NCBI GenBank assembly: GCA_027579435.1
Contig: JANBPK010000707.1
Span: forward strand, 124,001 to 188,000
DNA length: 64,000 nt
Direction: 5' to 3'
Origin: Candolleomyces eurysporus
Taxonomy: Eukaryota > Basidiomycota > Agaricomycetes > Agaricales > Psathyrellaceae
This document shows, piece by piece, positions 13,219-24,721 of this stretch. The notes beneath the pieces are model-generated. The model saw nothing but the letters and a program-made list of their open reading frames with translations, searched no databases and was not told the DNA's origin. The position numbers were made by a program, and so were the translations under genes. How positions within the stretch are numbered: position 1 is the first letter of the stretch; the number at the start of each line of letters is the position of its first letter.

Positions 13219-13250
13219 CACAGTTTGGTATTACAAAGTACCAAACTGTG
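13219..13250. repeat. Perfect 12-bp inverted repeat, 8-nt loop
   Basis: CACAGTTTGGTA (13219-13230) and its exact reverse complement TACCAAACTGTG (13239-13250) flank TTACAAAG. It lies at the edge of the AT-rich island, just downstream of the minus-strand NACHT relic. It could be a transposon end, a foldback element or a transcript hairpin. Confidence 0.7.
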
Positions 13251-13343
13251 GTCATCATTTGCAGTCCTAGTGTTACTAAGAGAAAAAAAAGAGTACTACT
13301 GGGGTTATCACATAACACAAATGGTATACTACTACACAGAAGG

Positions 13344-15860
13344 TCACAAGCCATAGGCCAATTTCACATGTTTGTCTTTGTCCTCATCCTTGTCCTTGTC
13401 CTCCTCTCTTGAACTAGCAATTTCATCCAAAATATCCCGTCTCCATGTTACATCAAAACGCCGCTGGAGTAGACTGACCAGCTTCTCCTTCCACTCACCC
13501 CTCCTGCAATGTCCTGGGGTATAATACCAACGAAGGAGATGACAAACACCTTCGATAACTCTATCAACACACTCTATAGCTCTAGTGACTTCATAGAACG
13601 ATTGAGAGCACACGACGAGATACCTGAACGCTTTGGCATAATCCAGATGGTCTTCAATCTTTGAGTCTAAATTTGCTGTCCCTATGCGAACAGCCTCGCC
13701 TAGGAAGTGAACGGCTGAATTAAGGTCTTTCAAGGACCTTGATCGGTTGAACCGACAATATGATACGATACCGAGGCTCATGAGTGGACAGAACCGGACT
13801 GCGTCCGATGAGCCCGCCAGCTCGAGCGATTGGTGGCACAGGCTCTCGATTTCTTCATGATCATGCTCACCAACCCCACCACGACCACCGTTGCCGGAAG
13901 CTTGTGCGTGTGCTCCCCAGATTTCATTGAGCACAGTGCATTAGCGAGATTGTTGAGCATTTTGGTTTGGGATGGGAGGTCGTTTGGGTATGCACGTTGA
14001 TCGTCGCCAGATTCTGCGCGTCCTGAAAGTCGAAGGCATCTACGATGCAGCTCGACGGCTGTATTAATCCACTCGATAGCGCTGTCTGACGACCCTCCGT
14101 CATTGTCATGGAACGCTCGAAGGGCGGTTCCCAGATGGCTAGCTGAAATGATGGTCTCTACGTTGCCACTAGTGTCATTAGGGATTGAAAGGGCGAGGGT
14201 TTCGCCGTGCACTGAAATAGCCTTCCGTATATGAAAAACAGTACCGAAGAGCACGAAGCAGTCTTGGAGCGAGCGGCCTAGAGCGTTGAGAATTTTCAAG
14301 CGGCTGTAATTGAGCTGCGACATTGAGGTTTGTTTCAACTGAACGAGCTCCTCAAAGTCAGCGACAGTGAGATAGCGCGCAGCCATATCATAACGAGCGG
14401 TTATTGCAAGCATGTTGAAGAAGGAAAAGGCAGACGCGATGTCTAGTGGATCGGCTACGTTGGTGTATCGACGATTGGTGTAAAAGGAGCGGATGGCATA
14501 CACGTAAAGACGAGCATGGAACGAAGGAGGTACGATGAAACGTCCCGACCGTCTTCTGGTGGTAAGGAAGTCAACGAGGGATCGATGACAAACGGTAACG
14601 GGTGCGTCGTCCGTCCCAGGGACATGGATAATGGCTTGCAAATCCATGAGAACAACAACCACTTCGTGGGCTTGGATCCCAAGGAAGTTGGCAAGTACAG
14701 AGATCGGGAGCGGCTGAGGGATACGCGCAATGGTCGATATGATGATGGAGAAGTGGGGTCGGTGCTCTGAACGCGCGAGGGTCTCCTAATAAAGACCGTC
14801 GACGAGCCCGGGATGCCTAGGGCGAGGGGCAGGCGGTCCATTGGGGTGGAGTGATCGTCTTGACCATTGGGCCCGAATATAAATTTGAATAGTGCCGATG
14901 CGAAGATGAAGGATCCGTCAATATGATCCACCAACTTACGAAAATCGGGTCGACTGGGCCATTCGCCGTGTTCGCGTACGTATGCCTGCACTACAGGACT
15001 TGCTTTGATTGCGTCCTTGAAGGCGATCTCCAAAAAGGCTTCGACGTCATTGCTGCAGCAACGGACTGACAGGTCCAACAGTCGCACGCTGGCAACATTG
15101 AGCCGGGGTTGGATGTGTTGTTCAATACGACTGCTGATGAAGACGCGAAGGGGAATATAGGGATTTTGTTCGAAGAATTTGAGGGTGCAGTCGATGAATT
15201 CCTGTGCGCCTGCCCTATCTTCGCATTCGTCGAGGCCATCGATGACAATCAAATAGGGACGACAAAAAGACCATCTGGCGAACAGACTACGTTCCATTAC
15301 AGCCTTGAACGGGTCATACACCAAGCACTGGAGACGAGCGCTCAGGGACAAGGTGGAGTCGGCCAGTGGCAGGCTGGGCTCAGCCTTCACCGCAGCCGCA
15401 ATGAGGGGGGCAGTCTCGGGGATCGTCCTGGCGAGTTGGCTGGCCAGTGTATTTGGAAGCCTCCCAATCCTGCTTCTATCGCCCGCGTTCCGGAAGAAGA
15501 AAAAGCTGGCAACCAATAACATTGCTCCTTGAACTTGCTCGGAGACCTCTTGAACGATAGCAGATTTTCCGCTGCCCGCGTATCCGTACAGCCAAATTAT
15601 GTGTTGCCATTTGAACAGTAGGGTGCTGAATGCCCAGGAGAGAACTGCTTGAATGACTTCCGTGCGGGTTCCTGGGAGGCAGGCGGAATCTGGAGGTGCT
15701 CGTTACGATCTCGAACGTGGGATGCGTCAGTGATGGGCTGAAGGAGGTCGAATAAAGAAATATCCTCGGGTGGGGTGGACTGTTGAATGAGGTTGCCCTC
15801 GACATGGTAGGCGTTGAGCTGACCGATTTGGGTGTGGTGAGCGCCTTCTAAGATGTTCAT
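13344..15860 (-). pseudogene. Broken NACHT-domain gene
   Basis: Starts at ATG 15860 (MNILEGAHHTQIG). Later frames contain FKWQHIIWLYGYAGSGKS (Walker A, about 15564-15615), FFFFRNAGDRSRIGRLP, and Walker B RPYLIVIDGLDECEDR (about 15218-15257). They then run LPLALGIPG / LVDGLY-stop-ETLARS, HEVVVVLMDLQAIIHVPG, CHRSLVDFLT and TPR-like tail pieces. The product family is a NACHT NTPase with the usual agaricomycete order. Defects seen: a frame change near 15700 (an unusually short 35-bp intron could also explain it), a one-base loss plus an in-frame TAG near 14790-14810, and a further one-base shift near 13930. Several independent breaks argue for a true pseudogene. It is convergent with the NACHT gene ending at 11638. 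Confidence 0.75.
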
Positions 15861-17447
15861 ACTGAGGCGGGTGGACGTGGCGTTCGGTGAAGGTTATGAG
15901 CAAGAGAAAGGGACCGCTCCGCACGTTGCTAAAGTGAGGGTGTGCCTCGTGATCGACACATCGCCAGAGCTGTTATCACAGGATTCGACTCCATATAAAT
16001 ATGGTTGGTACCATTTCATTTGCACAATGAAACACGTTCCGTCCATCTTTCCGTTCCACGATGAGTCTCAATAATAGGTTGTCCTTTTCTTGCCTTTGAG
16101 GTGCTCTCAAACAATTTGAGAAGGTGAGTCGCAGGCTAGAGGTTACAATCCTCATTCCAAGTCGCCTCTCCAAATGCCGATTAGTTTGGTATAAGGCTCA
16201 TCCCATGACTACTCCTGGCTCACCAAAGGCTCTCTTTCATGGTCGTTCCAAGATCGATTCAACACAAATTCTCCAGCGCGAGATGGAGCCAAACTCCGGG
16301 ACTTTCTTGGGAAAAGAGATGAGAAAAGCTGTAATAGTTGCATCAGACACGGCGATGGCTGTCGAAAGTTCTTCAAAGTATGTCTGATCACTTACATCTG
16401 TCTTTCCGAATGCTTAGGGCCAGAGCATTTCGTCGTTGTTCACCTGCTTCTGCCCGACATGGAGAAAGTAGCCATGGTGTCGTCCCAAGAGTAACTCTTC
16501 ACGAGCTTTCTCGACGGAGCAAGGGCTTGAGACAGACAGGCTGTTGTAGTCCATCTTGCCGTGCTAGAGGGTCAGAAGATAAGGTGCAGAACTTGAACGC
16601 CAAAGCTCTACATAGCAAGTTCCGAGTTCTAATCTCGGGGTGGATTGTCCATTGGGTCTCGAATCAACGTCTCGTGGGTGCTAGTGCAATTGTTGTCCTG
16701 AACTCGACCTGCAATACGCCCAATTTCCAAGTTATTGGAATGACCGTCGCAGCTCGAGGAAAGTCTCATTGGATGCACTCACCTCGCGTCCGTCCATGGA
16801 GCCTTCGAGCCCCTTCGCTATTCAACTCTTCTGCCAACTACCACAGCCTCTCCCTCTAGTTCGTACAGTAGACGATTGCTCTTTAGATTGGCCGTCATTC
16901 CGAGTCGCGAACACCACGAACAGAACTAGGAGCAGACTGAGAGGAGGAAACGTTCTGGTCGGAGTTGAGGCAGCAGCTATGGAAGCTGGATGGTGTAATC
17001 ACGTCAAATTTATGAATTCTCAGAGCCGAGAAATGAACTGACCCCGTCCGTTTCCCGGCCAAGGTGTCTCCTCATTCCTACCCTCGCAAAAACGGTCAGC
17101 TTCGGGTGTCATTCGTGGGTACTGGCACTATGTCATAGTCGAAGACCTCCGTACCTGGCTGTTATCTGGATGCGTGCTTGACTTCAACCGCAAAGGGCAT
17201 ATTGGCGTACCTTGGTCTTCTGACGCTGCCATCACATCGTTCGCGACAGGACCGCATGCTGAGGGAATATCAGCTCCGTTTCGGTTAGCCCAGCCTGGTT
17301 ACTTTGTCATGCAGTGGGCATGGCCAAGCAGTGGGGTCCGATATCGCTAACGTTACACCCCATTTGAAAGTCTGGGACCGGCTTATGTGGACGATCAGTA
17401 TAAAGGTTTGACATCTTTCCTTTCAAAACCGCCCCTACCACACCACC
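15861..17447. other. Intergenic region, no supported gene
   Basis: Open frames such as 16338-16859 (+) exist but show no family resemblance. The region should hold the promoter of the broken NACHT locus on the left and of the epoxide-hydrolase-like gene on the right. Nothing else recognised. Confidence 0.45.
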
Positions 17448-18902
17448 ATGTCGTCGCTCGAATCTCTCTTGGCTTCTTTCAAGGACTTCAAAGTCTCCCG
17501 AGGCCACAACTACCACTACTACTTCTCCGCTCCGGAGCCTGGCAAGCTCTCCTTGCTCTTGGTCCACGGCTTCCCATCCCTCGCTATCGACTGGCACCAT
17601 CAGATCAATTACTTCAAGGCGAAGGGGTACGGTCTCGTCGTCCCCGACCAGCTCGGATACGGTGGGACCGATAAGCCGGTCGACCATAAAGAATACCTCC
17701 ACGGCTTATTGGCCAAGGATCTTGTTGAGATCGTTGACCACGAAAAGCTCACCGATGTGATCGCCATCGGACACGACTGGTGGGTTTGCCATCCCTTCCT
17801 TGCCGAGGTGAACTGTAATGAACGAGCTTTTGTTGGTTGTAGGGGCTCAAAGACGACTAGTGTTCTGGGCAACTTGTTTGCAGACCGGTTCCTCGGATTC
17901 GGGTTCTTCGCTGCCGGTTACGTCCCTCCCCGCGCGACCATGACATTCGAGCAGCTACAGACTGAGGTACGTTTAATTTGGCCCTGGTTGTTGTTATTAA
18001 TCAACATCCCGCTGACTTTCTTCTCGATCCTCATCTCAGGTCACCCAGGCTCTGGGATATGGTATTTACGGTTACTGGTACGTTATAATCCTTTCTCTGT
18101 GCTACCTGGAGACTCATTCAAGTACAGGGACTTCCTTTCTGCCCCGGACGCTGTTGAGCTTGTCACGAAGAACGTGAGTTTGCGTGCTATATTGATAGCA
18201 AACCCGTCGACTTAATCGCGTATTTGATGTGCTCCCAGGTCGACTCGTTCTTGGACCTCATCTACGCCAAGGACCCGAGTCTCTGGAAAACTCACTGCTG
18301 CCCTACGGGAGCTCTCCGTACCTGGGTGGAGAATAACTCTAGGACGCCTCGTGGAGTGACTGAGGAGGTGTGTATCGTCTTTCTTCCCACCGTTTGCTCA
18401 GCCTCCCTATCTACATTACTTTAACCTCTTTCCACTCAAGCGTTCTTTTCATTGGATGTTCATTGGCTGACGATTATGTTTCTCAGCTCCAACGCATCTA
18501 CGACGCCGAATTCTCCAAGGGCGGTTGGACGGGTCCTCTCAACTACTACAAAGCTCAAATCGAGCCCGATGGCGAATTGGAAGATGCCAAGAGTGAGTAT
18601 TTGCTCTCTTTCCCTCTACCTCTTCTCCTCTCTTGTTACCAAGACCAAAACTAAAAACCAACGCTCTCGCAGAGATTCCACTCGCCAACTACAAAATTCA
18701 CAAACCCGTCTTCTTAGGCTGCGCATTGAAAGATGAAATCTGCCTCCCCGCATTCCAGAAACCCATAACAGCCCAATTCTGCCCCCAAACTACGGTGCAT
18801 GACTTTGACACGGGCCATTGGGTACTCAACGGTGCGGCAGATGAGGTCAACGAGGCTCTGGATAAGTGGATTGCGGGGATTTCTGCTTCAGGTTCTGCTT
18901 AG
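17448..18902 (+). CDS. Epoxide hydrolase-like alpha/beta hydrolase
   Basis: Soluble epoxide-hydrolase-type alpha/beta hydrolase opening epoxides to diols, or a related hydrolytic enzyme. The start ATG is at 17448. HGFP at residues 40-43 is the oxyanion HGxP motif. GHDWG (split by the intron at 17780-17842) holds the nucleophilic Asp, as in epoxide hydrolases rather than esterases. FDTGHWVLN near the C-terminus carries the catalytic His. The lid region between them is broken by short introns. About seven exons; joins such as VTQALGYGIYGYW then DFLSAPDAVELVTKN then VDSFLDLIYAKDP read smoothly. No signal peptide. Substrate unknown. No neighbour suggests a pathway. Confidence 0.85.
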
Positions 18903-19142
18903 ATTTACTACGTTTACGGGCTATTGGTTACCGTGGGGAGCGAAGTCGAAATGTGTTCGCATGTGGATTACTTCAACGAGGAGAGAAATCAAGTGTATAA
19001 ATAAGTATTCAAATGAAGCTTTTTCGGTATTCACGGATATAACGGCCTCAAGCGTTCTGTAAGGAAAGAGTCCGATTGAGTGTCACTGGGGAACGACAAA
19101 GTTCTTCGAGGAGCCCTGGTAGGCTCCCTGGCAGGGGGAGGC

Positions 19143-21151
19143 TTACGTATCCCTGGGCGACTCGCTCAACGCAATCTGCCCATTCCCAGTCAACGTCTCA
19201 TCCGGGTGCTCCTGGATCCTAAGCAGCTTATCCTTATCCGCGCCATGGTCGACAGAGTTGCTCCTGCTGGGCTGGGGCGTGAGTTGGTCGATCGACTGGC
19301 GTCTTCGTTCTCTCTCCACGATCCTATAGCGCCGCCAGTCAGTTGAGAATTCGCCATGTGGGGAGTAGAGAGCGGATAGTGGACAGCATACGCACCCTCG
19401 CATGATGGTAGCGGTCGTAGCCCGCTTCGCCTTCCTTTTGCTCCTGTTGTCCTCGTAGCGATCCGTCTCGTCTACGATTTCCTCTGAGATGATTTCTTCG
19501 ATGATGTCTTCGAGTGTGATCACGCCGAGGGCGCCTCCGACCTTTCCTGGGGTTTCGCTGATGAGGAGGAGGTGCGCGCGTCCGGTTTGGAAATAATCGA
19601 GGGCTTGGAAACAGTTGATATTGGGGAGAGCCTCGGGGAGGATTGTGAGAGGGAAGGATTTGACGGGGAGAGCCTTGTCAGGGTCGTAGGTGAGGAGCTG
19701 AGGGAAAACGAAAATAACGGGACAGAAGTGAGTAGGTGAACGCGAGGGGAGTTGGGGATAGCACTCACCCTTTTGATGAGCAACGTCCCAATGAACGCGA
19801 GTGGATTTCCAGGTTCGTGGACTGGGAAACGGGAGTACCCGCTCAGGAGGCTATAACACGCCAATCAGCACAACGGTCCCCCCATCATGACTGGAAGAAA
19901 AAAAGCGCACATTTTATCTATGGCCGCATGATCCAGCACCAAATCCGCGCTCAACACCACCGTATCCTTCATTGGTGTCATAACCTCTCTCACATCCTTA
20001 TTGTTCAACTCCAGCACTCCGTTCAAAATTGTAATCTCGTCATCCCTCAATGGTTCTTCTCCTGTGCGATGGAACTGCAAGAACGATTTGAGTTCGGCTT
20101 TCTTGTAGGTGTGCCCTTCGTCTTTGCCGAGGAGGTAGTCCAGGAGTTTGGCGATAGGCCAGGCGATGGGGGCGAAGAAGTACATCATGGCGAGGACGAG
20201 GGGCGCGCAGGTGGCACCGATGGAGAGGCCGTAGCGGACGCTGAGGGCTTGGGGGATTACCCTGGTGTGTGTTAGTACCTAGGTGGAGGAAGGAGGGAAG
20301 GGCTGCTTACTCTCTGGTGAATAGGGGATGATCGTTCTCTCCTGTTAGAAGCTGAAAAGAAATTCGTTGATGATGGGACATACCCGAAGATGACTGCGAA
20401 GGCGTTTGAGTGAGAATCAGATTCAGAGAGGAGGTTGGGGCAGACGTACCGATAGCAGCTGTAGCGACTGCGACTGCAGCAAACCCTCCGCCAAGCTACA
20501 GTTTGTTCATCAGACATCCCATTCGTGCGCGTATTACTGGACGACGTACCGCGCTATCCAAAAAGATAGGCAAACTTTCGTTCACAATCTGGAATATGGG
20601 TCATTAACCACGGGAGCTTGAGGACACGAGATTGGATATAACGTACGACGTTCCCGAGGAGCAGAACCTGCAAGCCAAGCAAAGAATCAGCCAAGACCTC
20701 GCACGGGAAAGGGGGACTCAACACGCACCACAAGGACCCAGTGACGACCCTTTCCTAACAATCGGAGAACTAGACGAAGATACACAGGCTTGAATTGCGA
20801 GATAGTAGGCCGAGCGCTGTGTTTTGGGCATACCTTTGACAGCATTTCTCTTCTCCACCGGGTCGTCGGACGAGGTAGCAAGCACGCGAAGGTGCAGCTC
20901 GTCGAGTCCCATGAGACCCAACGTAAGTCTGGGTTCATCAGCGCCGGTGAAAAGCCTGAGCTTGAAAAAGAGACTCACCCAGCGAATATACCTCCAACTA
21001 CCACCAAAACGACGCTAATGGCGACCTTTTCGTAGAACTCTGGCGTCCCTGGGGTTGCTGGCTCTCCATGTTCTGAGGTCTGTTTGAGGAACGGTGACGC
21101 GAAAGCCAGGCGGGCCAGGAGGAACAGCGTCGACGCCAGCTTTGGTCGCAT
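19143..21151 (-). CDS. CNNM/MAM3-like DUF21-CBS membrane protein
   Basis: Member of the CNNM/Mam3/CorC family, integral membrane proteins linked to Mg2+ or Mn2+ handling; yeast Mam3 is vacuolar. Start at 21151: MRPKLASTLFLLARLAFASP looks like a signal sequence, followed by a short lumenal stretch and the first membrane helix VAISVVLVVVGGIFAG. DUF21 hallmarks follow in small exons (LTLGLMGLDELHLRVLA, then IFGVCPIINEF and IIPQALSVRYG). The paired CBS region has DVREVMTPMKDTVVLS and the near-diagnostic GVITLEDIIEEIISEEIVDE. The tail is polar and ends ALSESPRDT. At least eight introns of about 50 bp. Divergent from the next gene with about 180 bp between start codons, so the two probably share a promoter region. 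Confidence 0.88.
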
Positions 21152-21334
21152 GATGTAGAAGAGAAGAACGAGGATGGAGCTGGACTTGTGGCTTAGAAAC
21201 GGCCAAGTGGGCCAAGCAATGGCATCAACGGCGAAGACGGAATTTGTAATGATTTATTATTTGGCGCCCAGGGTCGGCCGTGGTCAATTGATGTTGCGTT
21301 CCTACCACTGACGTCCTTGCCCGCTTTCAACTCA

Positions 21335-23239
21335 ATGTCGACGACAACTCAGAAATGTGAGTTCGACAGTGCCGTCACGAACGTATACGTATCTGACACG
21401 TACGCGTAGTGGCCTTCAAAACCAAGGGCAAGATCTACAACTACACTGTCACGAGAGCACCTGGCGATCCCGCACCCGCTTTCTCAGGAAGCAGAGGAGA
21501 CGTATACGTGAACACCGATAGCTCGGTCATCTGGATTCACCTCGGCGGCCACCATGGCTGGAAACAAGCGGATACCTCAGTGAGCAACAGGGGGATACCC
21601 GACCAGGCGCATCCCGCTCCGGAGGTGGGCAAGGAATATAGGCTGTTCAACACCGAGTGGGTTGGGAGGACGCTTTTCTACAAAGGTGAGTACATATCAA
21701 GTGCTCGATCGAACGACTACAATTTTACCAGAATGGACTAGGATTCTGGGCCGGGGAACTGGCAAGCTCCAAGAGTAGAACGATGGAGGTGTCCCCGTCG
21801 GTAGTGACACCCTCGGTTACTACTACTATCGCCGCGACAGACTACGAGCTGTCTACGCAGGATGAAGACGACGACGAACCACCACCGTCGCCACCTCCAG
21901 CCAAGAAACGGAAATGTTGGTGAAACAACGCAACTTCCATCTTATGCCTCGTTTGCTAACACGCCCCATTACAGTAAACACCCCGGAGGCGGAGCCTGTT
22001 GTGGTTGACATTGAGCCACAGCCACGGCAGAAGGTAGCCCACTCCGCGAACCAATTCCTCCTCGACCTCTGTCTCCACGACCAGTGGGAATCCAGCCCTT
22101 CCTCCCTAGTCGAATCGCAACTCCACAAAGCCAAGCGCATCTTTGACGAGCTGCTCAACCTCGACCACCCAATCCGCTGGTTACCCAAAGAGCAGCCCAC
22201 AATCAGCGACACCTGCATAATCGTGGGTCCAGCGCGGAAACACCCAGACGGCGTCGCACCTACGTTCCGGCATCTGGTGGACGACTTGTGTCAAGCCGGC
22301 CAAAACACTTCCTACGTCGACTCGGTGACGAACCTCGTCGAGCAAGGCAAAGTCTCCATAGCCGATATCTGGGTCCAACAAATCAACTTTATCGAAGGCG
22401 AAAGCTTTCCGATGGGCTCGAGGGTACTCTGCCCTATGGACGTCCCATTCTCCGAGAAAGGGCTGCTCCAGTGCCGCTGGCGGTGTCCTCCCTTCGACAA
22501 GGGGAACGTAGATGCGGACGTGGATATGATGGGGTCAGACGACTCCACCTCCAGCTCTAGTGCCCAGCAGCAGATTAGTCTGCACCCTACGAGCTCGTGG
22601 ACGTTCCCCGGCACCATCATGCATCCCCGGACGGACGGGATAGCGTGCGGGACGTACACCATCCACTGGCGCGGTACGACGCTCTGGATCATGTGGCCCG
22701 CTACACTCGAGAACCTGCAGAAGTTGGAGCCTACGTTTACGAGTGTGCCGGATATCGAGCTGACGGCGAAGCTTATTCGGACGCTCGAGGGGCCCGAGAT
22801 GTTGTTCTTGACGGAAGAGGAGGATGATGAGGATCGTGGAGACGATTCTGATTCGAGTGAGGACGACGACTCGGATGAGGAGGAGAGGGTCCCCACGGAG
22901 TTTGCGTTTTACATACGCCCGAACACGATCTACTGCTCTCTATCCTTCACAGAGAGCTACCAAGCCAACATATGCATCAGGGAATCAGGTTTCATCCCGG
23001 AGTTGGAGGATATCATGACCTGGGCTACCGATTTCTTGGAGAACCGGCTTATCAACAGTACGAGGGTGGGGCATCTGGAGAAAGCGGGGTTTGTGCAGAG
23101 TTTCAAAGAGACGGTAGAGCAGTGGAGAGAGATTGGGAAGAGGTTTCCAACTCACCAAGAGGAAGTCGAGAAGATTGTGGGACCCGCAGAACGGGTTCTT
23201 GAGAGAGCTTTGCAGAGTAGGATGATATTTCCTAGTTGA
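21335..23239 (+). CDS. Conserved-looking unknown protein with acidic tract
   Basis: Exons start at 21335 (MSTTTQK), 21412, near 21740 and 21975, with the last exon open to 23239. The N-terminal part has a compact block with GDVYVNTDSSVIWIHLGGHHGW. A linker carries a PPPSPPPAKKRK stretch resembling a nuclear localisation signal, and the long C-terminal part has an Asp/Glu/Ser tract (about 22810-22890). That part also contains FRHLVDDLCQAGQ and RVLCPMDVPFSEKGLLQCRW. I recognise no enzymatic motif. Basic motif plus acidic tract suggest a nuclear protein, but that is inference. Intact, and codon use looks like a normal expressed gene. Confidence 0.6.
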
Positions 23240-23754
23240 TGAATCGAGAATATTTCGTGTTTTTAAAAGAATATGGGCTCTGTTTACTCCGTCCTATCTC
23301 GTTGCCCTCTGGTTCGGAAATTGGGGTCAATGTGGACCGAGGAGTCCTACTTTGAACTCTCCTGTCCTCTTGGCCAGGAGCAGTCTGAGGTTATTGGATG
23401 CGGGATAGGGCCCACTAGGTGAGGCAGACTCTCGACGTCGTGTTGATGAGCGAAGAAAATTGTTCCTCCAAGGAGGCCTTCGTTGGTACACCAGCTTGGC
23501 GGCGTCGTAGATGACTAGCACAGAACGAAACATTTCTTTTACACATGAGTGTTCTCAATGTTGCGTAGAGATAAACTCAATAAATTCACCGCCTCTCAAA
23601 CCTCAATTTCCAGGGACCTACTTACCACTGGTTTGCATCTCGAGAGGGAGCCGCCGAAACACAGCCCTTAATAGGCGCCCCGACTATTATAAAGTAAGCC
23701 GCATCACAACCTCGACAGCTTTCTCTACCCCATCTTGATACCAAGAGTCCACCG
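23240..23754. other. Intergenic, nothing recognised
   Basis: About 0.5 kb between the unknown acidic protein gene and the NACHT relic. A minus frame at 23327-23533 has no recognisable content. Confidence 0.4.
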
Positions 23755-24545
23755 ATGCTGCAGAGCGAACGGAACAGACGAGGTTCTACATCTCGTATCC
23801 ATAGCCCGTACCCTTCGGCTTCAGAGAGACGTCGTAGAAAAGAGGATGCTCAGGTGAGTTGCAGGGTGTGCCAGAAATATACAGCAGCGGCTCAAGTAGC
23901 GATCTCTCCCATATAGCTTCTGGGGGACCAACGCGCAGGGCCTGGCATCTTCGTCACCAACTGGCCTGGCGGCGAAGCATCCCATCCATTAACCTCTCAG
24001 CCAGCGATTACCAGCTCACCCTTGCTAGATCACCAAGATGGCTCAGAAACCAATACCCAGACCCCGTCACCACGACCCATGGTGCACGGTGACGGCCCAC
24101 ACCAGTCATTCTTCACAAAGCACGCAATTTTCACGTAGAATATTTGCACCTTACATCCATTGATGTCGCCAACAATGTGACAGTGAATGCTGAACCAAGA
24201 TGGTGTGTGCTCGAGGGGTCCTGCGTTCTGAGGGTAAATGCTAACCCTGTCAACTACCCAGGATGGCAGATCTTGTTAGAACACACTGCGGTTAACGCTC
24301 TCCATGATTCCAACGCGCAATAAGACCTTTCAAAATGCGACGAAGATACCAGAGTCGAGGTAATTGGCAAGATCACAAACTGGATTGAGGATCGGGAGCC
24401 TCCCCAACGATCGTTATGCATGACAGGGGCTGGCAAATCCGCCTTGCAGCAGACGGTTGCTGAATATTGCTCCAAGCCACCCAGAAAAAAAGTTATAAAT
24501 GTCGACCGAATACAATCGTCTCCTATAGGGACCATCATCCTGTAA
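23755..24545 (+). pseudogene. NACHT gene relic (N-terminal part only)
   Basis: Begins with ATG 23755, encoding a basic Ser/Arg-rich exon ending at a GT donor. It continues after an intron with a Ser/Pro-rich stretch, then pieces FHVEYLHLTSIDVANNV, HTAVNALHDSNA and KCDEDTRVEVIGKITNWI, and MTGAGKSALQQTVAEYC, a P-loop with the first Gly of GxxGxGKS lost. These follow the agaricomycete NACHT order up to Walker A. Stops (TAG at about 24138, TAA at about 24321) and frame changes break it, and nothing downstream of the P-loop is recognisable. It is a truncated, decayed NACHT copy. Confidence 0.65.
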
Positions 24546-24721
24546 TATGCATCGGAGGGGAACGTGAAGGCTTCGGACGCACAAAAGGTTTGTAGGGCGA
24601 GTGTCTATATCCGAGACTCTGGTTTATCTTGACAGGCTAAATGTAATAGATCTTATCTATATACACACAACGGATTCTCGCCATACTAGCGCCCTAGACG
24701 AAGACAGGTCACATAATAGAA

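Larger units (their letters stand above)
11639..13343. other. AT-richer island between convergent NACHT loci
   Basis: Visibly more AT-rich than the flanking genes, with poly-A/T and short direct repeats (three GTCCATA-type units at about 13165-13182) and a perfect 12-bp inverted repeat at 13219-13250. Overlapping open frames occur on both strands (plus 12098-12553; minus 12290-13034) but neither gives a domain I recognise, and the plus frame opens with GTG rather than ATG. Best read as transposon-derived or repeat-rich filler; no transposase motif seen. Confidence 0.4.

Noticed and set aside
16338..16859. Plus-strand frame of 173 codons
   Set aside because: No recognisable domain; probably chance in an intergenic region.
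22810..22890. Simple-sequence repeat
   Set aside because: The GA-rich stretch is explained by a coding Asp/Glu/Ser tract in an intact frame.
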